Source: Algorimicrobium hallyeonense (GTDB lineage: Bacteria > Bacteroidota > Bacteroidia > Flavobacteriales > Flavobacteriaceae). Taken from it: a DNA stretch of 64,000 nucleotides. Each line of letters opens with the position of its first letter. Positions within the stretch are counted from its first letter, which is position 1. A program made the position numbers and the translations under genes. The stretch covers positions 1,054,001-1,118,000 of the forward strand of contig NZ_JBHSLA010000001.1 of assembly GCF_042657385.1 (NCBI RefSeq). Reading direction: 5' to 3'. Shown here piece after piece: positions 1 through 7,390 of this stretch. The notes beneath the pieces were generated by a model. The model was not told the origin of the DNA, did not search any database, and saw nothing but the letters and a program-made list of their open reading frames with translations.

Positions 1-1
1 A

Positions 2-445
2 GCGGATATTTCACCGCGTTTTTATCCCGTGCATCATGATGCCATTTTAAATGGGTTAAGTCAGCTAGATTTTTCTACATTAAAAAGTCGTGGCGCTGCC
101 GATAAAAGTTTAGCGAAGTATGTTTCAGACGTTGGAACCCGTATGTTTTTACTTAAAAATTTATACTGGAAAGAAAAAGGACAATTAGCGCTGCGTATGA
201 ATTTGGATGTTTTAACAGACCAAGTTGGTGAAGTAGGGGAACCATTGCCAATTTCTGCTAAATTTGAAGGCGACACCTTGTTTTTACGTGGTGATAAATC
301 TGAATATATCAGTAATCAGGACGAATCTATTATTCACGCCCATTTTCCAAAAGCAGATATTATAACAATTTCAAATGCAGGACATTGGTTACATGCTGAA
401 AATCCTGAAGAATTTTATGATGCCGTGATGGCATTTCTTAAATAA
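2..445 (+). CDS. Alpha/beta hydrolase, YbfF-like esterase (5' end cut off by the window)
   Basis: The reading frame is open from base 2, so the gene begins upstream of the window; a GTG at 29 is internal, because the residues before it (ADISPRFYPVHH) are the family's conserved ADI(S/A)P segment followed by the histidine-rich stretch. The visible 147 residues cover the cap domain and the C-terminal core: RGDKSEYI carries the likely acid residue and GHWLHAENPEEF carries the catalytic histidine. The nucleophile lies off the window. The family contains cytoplasmic serine esterases acting on short acyl esters or thioesters; the substrate here cannot be told. The next gene starts 35 bases downstream on the same strand. 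Confidence 0.85.
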   Translation, partial: ADISPRFYPVHHDAILNGLSQLDFSTLKSRGAADKSLAKYVSDVGTRMFLLKNLYWKEKGQLALRMNLDVLTDQVGEVGEPLPISAKFEGDTLFLRGDKSEYISNQDESIIHAHFPKADIITISNAGHWLHAENPEEFYDAVMAFLK

Positions 446-480
446 GTTGCATTTTAACAAATCACCAAAAAACACGTACT

Positions 481-828
481 ATGAAATTAATTATCAGAAT
501 TTTAATTACAGCCGTATCAGTTGTATTGTTAGCTAAATTGTTACCAGGTATTGCAGTAGAAAGTTATACAACAGCTATAATTGTAGCAATTGTTTTAGGA
601 TTACTAAATTTAATAGTCAGACCTATTTTAATCTTTTTAACCTTGCCAGCAACTATTATCACTCTGGGTTTATTCCTGTTTGTTATTAACGCTTTAATGA
701 TCTTATTAGCCGATAGTTTAATTAATGGATTTACAGTTTCCAGTTTCTGGACCGCTCTATTATTTAGTATTCTATTAACGATTTTACAATCCATATTTTA
801 CGGTATTTTAGGTCAAGATAACGAGTAG
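481..828 (+). CDS. Small integral membrane protein of the phage-holin-4 / YvlD family
   Basis: The 115-residue product is almost entirely hydrophobic and can form about four membrane segments. It has the signature of the holin superfamily IV / YvlD group: a LPG(I/F)xV segment near the N-terminus and a LNLIVRPIL-xxLTLPxTIITLGLF block in the middle. Despite the family name these are ordinary chromosomal inner-membrane proteins, often tied to envelope stress, and nothing phage-like is nearby. It starts 35 bases after the hydrolase and may share its transcript. The precise role is unknown. Confidence 0.8.
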   Translation: MKLIIRILITAVSVVLLAKLLPGIAVESYTTAIIVAIVLGLLNLIVRPILIFLTLPATIITLGLFLFVINALMILLADSLINGFTVSSFWTALLFSILLTILQSIFYGILGQDNE

Positions 829-926
829 AAGTGAGTTTTTTTTTAACATTTTAAACGAATTGAAATCCGTTAGTCCCACTGAAAATCAGTACAAATAAAC
901 AGGTGAAAGACAATACGTTAAAATAC

Positions 927-957
927 TTTGTTGGAGTGTAAAAAAGTAGTATTTTTG
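927..957 (+). promoter_or_regulatory. Promoter of trigger factor gene
   Basis: A TTTG at 927-930 is followed after 19 bases by TATTTTTG at 950-957, a full match to the Bacteroidota -33/-7 consensus (TTTG, then TAnnTTTG). It lies 27 bases before the tig ATG. Confidence 0.7.
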
Positions 958-983
958 CACTCCAATTTTTATGTCATAATACA

Positions 984-2312
984 ATGAATATTACAAGAGA
1001 AAATATTGATGCATTAAATGCTGTAGTAAAAGTCGATATCGCTAAAGAAGATTATAGTGGTAAAGTTGAAAAAATATTAACTGATTATCGTAAAACAGCT
1101 AACATTCCTGGTTTTAGAAAAGGTCACGTACCAATGGGAATGGTTAAAAAGCAATATGGTAAAGCCGTATTGGTTGATGAAGTTAATAAATTACTTCAAG
1201 ATGCATTGAATAAATATTTAACAGAAGAAAAATTAGACGTTTTAGGTAATCCATTACCAAAGGCACAAGATAATTTGGATTGGGATGCTGAACTATTATC
1301 ATTTGAATTCGAATTAGGTTTAGCTCCAGAATTTGAAGTAAACTTATCGCCTAAAAAAGCGATTATCGATTATAATATTACCGCTGGTGATAAAATGATT
1401 GATGATCAAATTTTAAATGTGCAAAAGCAATACGGAAAATTAATCGCATCTGATGTGGTTTCTAAAGATTCTGAAATTACAGGTGTTTTCAAAAATGAAG
1501 AACGTGAAATAGAAAACACAGTAACATTAACACTCGATAAATTCAAAGGAAAAGCCACCGAAAAGAAATTTATTGGTGCTAAAGTTGGCGATGTTATTAC
1601 ATTAAAAACTAAAGGATTGTATGCAGATGATCACGAATTAATGCATGCATTAAAAGTATCTCATGATGATATTCACGGTTTAGATATTGAAGTAACTTTT
1701 ACCATTACCGAAATTAATGAGCGTGAGTTAGCTGAATTAAACCAAGAGTTATTTGATAAGTTGTTTGGTGAAGGTGTAGCCACTTCTATTGAAGATGTAA
1801 AAGAAAAAATCAAAGAAGATGCTGAAAAGCAATTCAAGCAGCAATCAGAACAAAAATTACTAAATGATGTTACAGAGCATTTAGTAGAAAATACTAAATT
1901 CGATTTACCAGCAACATTCCTACAAAAATGGATGCAAACTGCAGGTGAAAAAGAATTAACAGAAGCTGAGGCGCAAGAAGAATACGCTAAATCTGAAAAA
2001 AGCTTGCGTTACCAATTAATTGAAGGTAAATTAATTACTGAAAATAATATTAAAGTAAGCATGGATGATATTAAAGATCATGCCAAGCAAATGATTAAGG
2101 CTCAAATGGCGCAATTCGGTCAGATGAATCCTACGGATAAAGAACTAGAAGATATTGCTGCTCGTGTATTATCTAACCAAGATGAAGCACGTCGTATTTC
2201 TGAACAAATTATCAGCCAGAAATTATTAGCGCTTTATAAAGAAAAGGCAAACATTAAAACAAAAGATATTACTTACGAAGACTTTGTTAAAGAAGTTTAC
2301 GGAGACAAATAA
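984..2312 (+). CDS. tig: Trigger factor (ribosome-bound chaperone)
   Basis: Trigger factor binds the ribosomal exit tunnel and shields nascent chains. The 442 residues match the usual family length (about 430-450). The ribosome-docking signature GFRKG is at residues 43-47, followed by HVP. The central region where E. coli has an FKBP-type prolyl isomerase domain is poorly conserved, as is common in Bacteroidota, and the C-terminal half is the charged helical chaperone arm region. The gene heads the conserved tig-clpP-clpX order, but an apparent terminator separates it from clpP, so clpP probably also has its own promoter. Confidence 0.93.
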   Translation: MNITRENIDALNAVVKVDIAKEDYSGKVEKILTDYRKTANIPGFRKGHVPMGMVKKQYGKAVLVDEVNKLLQDALNKYLTEEKLDVLGNPLPKAQDNLDWDAELLSFEFELGLAPEFEVNLSPKKAIIDYNITAGDKMIDDQILNVQKQYGKLIASDVVSKDSEITGVFKNEEREIENTVTLTLDKFKGKATEKKFIGAKVGDVITLKTKGLYADDHELMHALKVSHDDIHGLDIEVTFTITEINERELAELNQELFDKLFGEGVATSIEDVKEKIKEDAEKQFKQQSEQKLLNDVTEHLVENTKFDLPATFLQKWMQTAGEKELTEAEAQEEYAKSEKSLRYQLIEGKLITENNIKVSMDDIKDHAKQMIKAQMAQFGQMNPTDKELEDIAARVLSNQDEARRISEQIISQKLLALYKEKANIKTKDITYEDFVKEVYGDK

Positions 2313-2345
2313 GTTGCCAAGTTTTAAAGAATAAATCCTTATATT

Positions 2346-2383
2346 TAGGCGTTGGAATAAAGAGCTTCAACGCCTATTTTTTT
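2346..2383 (+). terminator. Intrinsic terminator after tig
   Basis: The 9-bp arms TAGGCGTTG and CAACGCCTA are followed by a run of seven T. Confidence 0.85.
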
Positions 2384-2465
2384 AAATTATTTTTAATTTA
2401 AGAAAATGGGACTATACACTTCCTGCTTTTATACAGGATTTTAACCTATAAAATTTTTAAAAACA

Positions 2466-3140
2466 ATGAATTACGGAAAAGAATTTGAAAAATTCGCTAT
2501 AAAAGATCAAGGTATTAGTAGTACGTATTACGACAAAATTATTAGTCATATGTACCCAACAAACTTAACACCTAATATTATTGAAGAACGTCAAATGAAT
2601 ATCGCTATTTTTGATGTTTTTTCCCGATTAATGATGGATCGCATCATCTTTTTAGGAACCGCAATTAATGATCAAGTAGCCAATATTATTCAAGCACAAT
2701 TATTGTTTTTAGAGAGTACTGACTCTTCTAAAGATATACAAATATACATCAATTCACCAGGTGGTGGTGTTTATGCTGGTTTAGGTATTTATGATACTAT
2801 GCAATTTATTAAGCCAGATGTAGCCACAATTTGTACAGGAATGGCAGCTTCTATGGGAGCGGTTTTATTATGTGCTGGTGAAAAAGGAAAACGTAGTGGT
2901 TTAACCCATTCACGTGTCATGATTCACCAACCATTAGGTGGAGCGCAAGGTCAAGCAAGTGATATTGAAATTACAGCGCGTGAGATTTTAACCTTAAAAG
3001 AAGAACTATACAAAATTATTAGCAAGCATTCTGGTCAGGATTACGACAAGATTTATCATGATAGTGATCGTGATTACTGGATGAAAGCAGATAAAGCTAA
3101 AGAATACGGTATGATTGATGAAGTATTGGTTCGTAGCTAA
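2466..3140 (+). CDS. clpP: ATP-dependent Clp protease proteolytic subunit ClpP
   Basis: Serine peptidase (family S14) that forms the tetradecameric proteolytic chamber used by ClpX. The catalytic triad is visible: Ser129 in GMAASMGAVLL, His154 in MIHQPLGG and Asp203 in the SDRDYW segment. The 224-residue length includes an N-terminal propeptide-like extension of about 30 residues compared with E. coli ClpP, common in the phylum. clpX follows 79 bases downstream in the same direction. Confidence 0.95.
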   Translation: MNYGKEFEKFAIKDQGISSTYYDKIISHMYPTNLTPNIIEERQMNIAIFDVFSRLMMDRIIFLGTAINDQVANIIQAQLLFLESTDSSKDIQIYINSPGGGVYAGLGIYDTMQFIKPDVATICTGMAASMGAVLLCAGEKGKRSGLTHSRVMIHQPLGGAQGQASDIEITAREILTLKEELYKIISKHSGQDYDKIYHDSDRDYWMKADKAKEYGMIDEVLVRS

Positions 3141-3154
3141 TACAAATGAATATA

Positions 3155-3193
3155 TCCTTTTTAACTAGCGCCCTTTAACGGGACTAAAAAGGA
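3155..3193 (+). other. Hairpin in the clpP-clpX spacer
   Basis: The arms TCCTTTTTA (3155-3163) and TAAAAAGGA (3185-3193) form a 9-bp stem, and an inner CCC/GGG can stack inside it. There is no T-tract immediately after the stem, so it is not a standard terminator. It may protect or process the clpP-clpX mRNA. Confidence 0.5.
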
Positions 3194-3219
3194 ATTAGAT
3201 AATAGAAATTTATTGATTT

Positions 3220-4452
3220 ATGGCAAAGGAAGAATTAGAATGTTCATTTTGTGGTAGGAAAAAGCCGGAAACGAGTTTATTAATTGCTGGATTAGATGCC
3301 CATATCTGCGATCGTTGTATTGAACAAGCGCATGGTATCGTAATTGAAGAATCTAAGCAAACAGATAATAGCGATTTGTCGGCGGAATTAAAACTGCGCA
3401 AACCACAAAAAATTAAAACATTCTTAGACGAATATATTATTGGTCAGGATACCACCAAAAAAGTAATGTCTGTTGCGGTTTATAACCACTATAAACGATT
3501 GTTACAAGCACCAACGGATGATGATATTGAAATTCAAAAGAGTAATATCATTATGGTTGGGCAAACGGGAACGGGTAAAACCTTAATGGCAAAAACCATT
3601 GCAAAAATGTTAAACGTACCATTGGCTATAGTAGATGCTACGGTTTTAACAGAAGCAGGTTATGTGGGTGAAGATGTTGAAAGTATTTTAACACGTTTGT
3701 TACAGGCTGCCGATTACAACTTAGAAAAGGCAGAAAAAGGAATTGTTTTTATTGATGAAATAGATAAAATTGCGCGTAAAAGTGATAATCCATCTATAAC
3801 GCGTGATGTTTCAGGTGAAGGTGTGCAACAAGCGCTTTTAAAATTATTAGAAGGTACCGTTGTTAATGTACCGCCTAAAGGCGGGCGTAAACATCCAGAC
3901 CAAAAGTTCATTGAAGTTAATACTGAAAATATTTTATTTATTGCAGGAGGTGCTTTTGATGGTATTGATAAAGTTATTTCTAAACGTTTAAATATGCAAG
4001 CCGTTGGTTACAGCGCGTCCATGTCTGATGAACGTGTAGACCATAACCACTTATTGCAATATATTATTCCAAAGGATTTAAAAGACTTTGGGTTAATTCC
4101 TGAAATTATTGGTCGTTTACCCGTTTTAACATACATGGATCCATTGGATGCTAAAACGCTTCGGGCTATTTTAACCGAACCTAAAAATGCCATTATTAAG
4201 CAATATAAAAAGTTGTTTAGTATGGATGATATTGAGTTTCATATTACCGATGGTGCTCTAGATTTTATTGTTGAAAAAGCAATAGAATACAAATTAGGCG
4301 CTCGTGGATTACGTTCCTTGTGTGAGGAAATCCTAACCGATGCTATGTTTGAAATGCCAGGAACGGATGAAAAAGAATTGAAAGTCACCAAAGCCTACGC
4401 CGAAGATAAAATAAGCAAAACAACTATCAAGAAATTGAAGGCGGTTTCGTAA
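3220..4452 (+). CDS. clpX: ATP-dependent Clp protease ATP-binding subunit ClpX
   Basis: AAA+ unfoldase that feeds substrates to ClpP. The N-terminal C4 zinc-binding domain is seen as Cys8, Cys11, Cys30 and Cys33. Walker A (GQTGTGKT) spans residues 114-121, the aromatic pore loop GYVG is at 147-150, and Walker B (IVFIDEID) is at 175-182. The small-domain sensor-2 region GARGLRS is near residue 365. At 410 residues it has the normal length. It is the last gene of the tig-clpP-clpX group and is closed by a strong terminator. Confidence 0.96.
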   Translation: MAKEELECSFCGRKKPETSLLIAGLDAHICDRCIEQAHGIVIEESKQTDNSDLSAELKLRKPQKIKTFLDEYIIGQDTTKKVMSVAVYNHYKRLLQAPTDDDIEIQKSNIIMVGQTGTGKTLMAKTIAKMLNVPLAIVDATVLTEAGYVGEDVESILTRLLQAADYNLEKAEKGIVFIDEIDKIARKSDNPSITRDVSGEGVQQALLKLLEGTVVNVPPKGGRKHPDQKFIEVNTENILFIAGGAFDGIDKVISKRLNMQAVGYSASMSDERVDHNHLLQYIIPKDLKDFGLIPEIIGRLPVLTYMDPLDAKTLRAILTEPKNAIIKQYKKLFSMDDIEFHITDGALDFIVEKAIEYKLGARGLRSLCEEILTDAMFEMPGTDEKELKVTKAYAEDKISKTTIKKLKAVS

Positions 4453-4479
4453 TTAATTCGGAACCCAATACAACAAAAA

Positions 4480-4504
4480 AACCACGCAAATTGCGTGGTT
4501 TTTT
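4480..4504 (+). terminator. Intrinsic terminator after clpX
   Basis: The arms AACCACGC and GCGTGGTT are followed by a T-tract, 28 bases after the clpX stop codon. Confidence 0.88.
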
Positions 4505-4687
4505 ATTTTGGTTGTTTTTGGATTACAATTAATAATTTGGCATTATGTGCAAATCATTGTGTGATTAATAGCTCTGTAAAACTAGTGCTTTTCCTGTAAG
4601 AAAATCAAGACAGGCTTTATTTTTAGATAAACCAACTGCTAAATTCGTTAACCGTATTTTTTTTGCAATTAAAAAGGATAAAAAGTA

Positions 4688-6202
4688 TTATCTGTTTAAT
4701 TCTAAAAGGGCATCTAGGTAGTCTCTGGTGTTAGATAATCTGGGCACCTTATGTTGGCCTCCTAATTTGTCATTTGCCTTAAGCCAATCGTAAAATAGGC
4801 GTTCACGTGCTATGTGGATAGTTGGTTTATTAAGCGTCATGTTATTATAACGCTTGGCTTCATAATCGGAGTTTAAAGATTTTAAAGCATTATCAAATAA
4901 CTCATTAAAATAATGAATGTTTTCGGGTGGTGTTTTAAATTCAATAATCCATTCGTGTGCGCCTTTTTCTTTACCATCCATAAAAATTGGAGCAGCAGTA
5001 TAATCTACAATTTCAGATTTTGTTTTTTTGCAGACCTTTTTTAAAGCATCTTCGGCGTTTTCAATAATTAATTCTTCACCAAAAGCATTTATATGGTGTT
5101 TGGTTCTCCCAGAAACTTTTATGCGATATGGGTTAATGGACGTAAACCGAATAGTATCGCCAATTTTGTATCGCCAAAGTCCCGCGTTGGTAGTAATAAT
5201 TACAGCATAATTTTTATCAATTTCCACCTGACTTAATGGAATTATTTTTTCGTCTTTAGTGCCGTAGGTATCCATCGGAATAAATTCATAAAAGATGCCA
5301 TAATCCAACATTAATAGTAATTCGCTAGACTTGTTTTGATCTTGAATGGCAAAAAATCCTTCCGAAGCATTGTAAATTTCATAATAGCGAAAATCTGTCT
5401 TTGGTAAAATTTTCTTGTATTGGTCCACATAAGGCAAGAAGCTAACACCTCCATGAAAATAAACTTCTAAATTGGGCCAAATATCATGCAGATTGTCTTT
5501 GCCAGTTGTTTCTAAAACATTGTTTAATAAAACCAACATCCAAGATGGTACGCCAGCCAAACTGGTCACATTTTCCTGTATGGTTTCATTAACAATGGCC
5601 TGCATTTTTTCTTCCCAATTGTTCATCAAAGACACCTTGTTACTGGGTGTGCTGCTAAATTCTGCCCAGAATGGCATATTGTCAATTAATATAGCCGACA
5701 AATCACCAAAAACGGTTCCGTTTTCTTTATACAGTTCTTTACTACCTCCTAAACGTAAACTTTTTCCCGTAAATAATTGTGCGTTTTCATTATTGTTTAA
5801 ATACATGCACAATAAATCCTTGCTCGCTGCATAATGACAGTTTTCCAAGGCATCTTCACTCACAGGAATAAATTTACTTTTTGCATTGGTTGTTCCACTG
5901 GATTTAGCAAACCATTTAATAGGTTGTGGCCAAAAAATATTGTTCTCACCTAAACGAGACCGTTCAATCATGGGTTGGTATTCCTCATAGGAAGAAATTG
6001 GAACACGGTCTGCAAATGTTTGATAGCTCTTTATAGAGTCAAAACCATGTGTTCTACCAAATTCAGTATCCTTAGCCTTATATAGTAATTGCATAAGTAG
6101 TTCTTCTTGAACCTCATTTGGGTATTTTAAAAACAATTCAATTTGATGAAATCGCTTTTTTAAAAACCAAGAAGCAATAGAATTTACAATAGGAATTGGC
6201 AT
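4688..6202 (-). CDS. GH3 auxin-responsive promoter family protein (acyl-adenylate/amide synthetase fold)
   Basis: The 504-residue protein carries the GH3 signature of the ANL adenylating superfamily. The nucleotide-binding motif SSGTTNAKSKFIP starts at residue 101, the acyl-acid pocket and YNASEGFF segment is in the middle, and the late motif GLWRYKIGDTIRFT is followed by a mobile C-terminal domain. In plants GH3 enzymes join amino acids to hormone acids; the bacterial members have no settled substrate. It is convergent with clpX and divergent from the DUF2797 gene 42 bases away. The family assignment is firm, the reaction is not. Confidence 0.88.
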   Translation of the reverse strand: MPIPIVNSIASWFLKKRFHQIELFLKYPNEVQEELLMQLLYKAKDTEFGRTHGFDSIKSYQTFADRVPISSYEEYQPMIERSRLGENNIFWPQPIKWFAKSSGTTNAKSKFIPVSEDALENCHYAASKDLLCMYLNNNENAQLFTGKSLRLGGSKELYKENGTVFGDLSAILIDNMPFWAEFSSTPSNKVSLMNNWEEKMQAIVNETIQENVTSLAGVPSWMLVLLNNVLETTGKDNLHDIWPNLEVYFHGGVSFLPYVDQYKKILPKTDFRYYEIYNASEGFFAIQDQNKSSELLLMLDYGIFYEFIPMDTYGTKDEKIIPLSQVEIDKNYAVIITTNAGLWRYKIGDTIRFTSINPYRIKVSGRTKHHINAFGEELIIENAEDALKKVCKKTKSEIVDYTAAPIFMDGKEKGAHEWIIEFKTPPENIHYFNELFDNALKSLNSDYEAKRYNNMTLNKPTIHIARERLFYDWLKANDKLGGQHKVPRLSNTRDYLDALLELNR

Positions 6203-6244
6203 ATTTGCAGTATATTTAATGAACTAAAAATAATACTTTTTTTT

Positions 6245-7039
6245 ATGACCTACCAAGGTGTTTTAACAAAAATGACAACGGAGTTTACCGAACCTATTCA
6301 ATACTACCTCATTTTTGAAAACGACTTCATCCATATCAATCAGTTGTTAGATAAAACGATTCAGTTGGAGTTTGTTGGTTATCAATGTTTAAGTTGCGGT
6401 TTAAATAAGCCAATTTATAGACAAGGGTTTTGTAAAAGCTGTTTTTTTGATATACCTCAAGCAGCCGATTGGATTATAAAACCTGAATTAAGCAAAGCAC
6501 ATTTAGATCAGGAAGAACGCGATTTAGATTATGAAAAACGCGTACAATTACAACCACATATTGTGTATTTAGCCAACTCTAGTAATGTAAAAGTTGGTGT
6601 TACACGTAAAAGTCAGGTGCCAACCCGATGGATAGACCAAGGCGCACACGAGGCTATTGAAATTGTTGAGGTGCCAAATAGGTATTTAGCAGGTATTACA
6701 GAAGTAGCTTTAAAAGATTTTGTTGCCGATAAAACCAATTGGCGCAACATGCTTAAAAACGATGTGAAAGATGAAAATTTAGTGGACTGGCGTGATAAAT
6801 TGAAAGCCTATATTCCAGATGAAGCTAAAGAATATTACATAGCTAATAACGCTGAAACGCACATTACCTTTCCGGTGCATCAATATCCAGTAAAACCAAA
6901 AAGTTTAAATATAGTGAAAAGTGAATCCTACTCTGGGAAACTAGTAGGCGTAAAAGGACAGTATCTTATTTTTGAAGATAATACGGTTTTCAATATCCGA
7001 TCCAATGAAGGGTTGGTTGTTAAACTTTCTGTAGCATAA
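6245..7039 (+). CDS. DUF2797 zinc-ribbon protein
   Basis: A 264-residue protein of the DUF2797 family. A four-cysteine zinc ribbon is formed by Cys48, Cys51, Cys63 and Cys66. After it comes a segment reading VYLANSSNVKVGVTR followed by RWIDQGA, which resembles the core of GIY-YIG-like domains; that likeness is my inference from the sequence pattern. The function is unknown. It converges on rpsU and shares its bidirectional terminator. Confidence 0.82.
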   Translation: MTYQGVLTKMTTEFTEPIQYYLIFENDFIHINQLLDKTIQLEFVGYQCLSCGLNKPIYRQGFCKSCFFDIPQAADWIIKPELSKAHLDQEERDLDYEKRVQLQPHIVYLANSSNVKVGVTRKSQVPTRWIDQGAHEAIEIVEVPNRYLAGITEVALKDFVADKTNWRNMLKNDVKDENLVDWRDKLKAYIPDEAKEYYIANNAETHITFPVHQYPVKPKSLNIVKSESYSGKLVGVKGQYLIFEDNTVFNIRSNEGLVVKLSVA

Positions 7040-7040
7040 A

Positions 7041-7072
7041 AAAAAGCACGCATAAAAAATGCGTGCTTTTTT
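7041..7072. terminator. Bidirectional terminator between DUF2797 gene and rpsU
   Basis: Perfect stem of AAGCACGCAT and ATGCGTGCTT with A-tract on the left and T-tract on the right, so it can stop transcription from both sides. Confidence 0.88.
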
Positions 7073-7091
7073 ATATATCTAAAAAAGACAA

Positions 7092-7286
7092 TTAAATATC
7101 TTCTTGGTCTCTTAAGTTTTGGATATATTCAGCTTTCTGAACCTCACGTCTTCTTTTTACTGAAGGTTTTGTAAAGTATTGCTTCTCTCTTAAGTTCTGC
7201 ATTACTTTTACATTTCTATGCTTACGCTTGTAACGCTTTAAAGCACGTTCTATATTTTCTCCTTCTTTAATTTCAATTCGTAACAT
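7092..7286 (-). CDS. rpsU: 30S ribosomal protein S21
   Basis: A 64-residue basic protein with the S21 pattern: an N-terminal IEIKEGENIERALKRYKRK block and a KRRREVQKAEY segment. S21 sits near the anti-Shine-Dalgarno end of 16S rRNA and affects initiation. In Bacteroidota this is relevant because the anti-Shine-Dalgarno is sequestered in part by S21 and neighbours. The gene stands alone between the terminator and the AsmA-like gene. Confidence 0.95.
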   Translation of the reverse strand: MLRIEIKEGENIERALKRYKRKHRNVKVMQNLREKQYFTKPSVKRRREVQKAEYIQNLRDQEDI

Positions 7287-7390
7287 ATTATTTTTCTTAA
7301 ATTTAATGGGTGCTAAGGTAATCCTTTTATTGTTATATTTAGAATGTTTTCTAAAATTTAATTGAAAGGTAGTTTTTCTCTTAAAACCCG

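Noticed and set aside
481..828. Holin-family name suggesting a prophage
   Set aside because: The product is a YvlD-like chromosomal membrane protein, and no phage structural, integrase or lysin gene is near.
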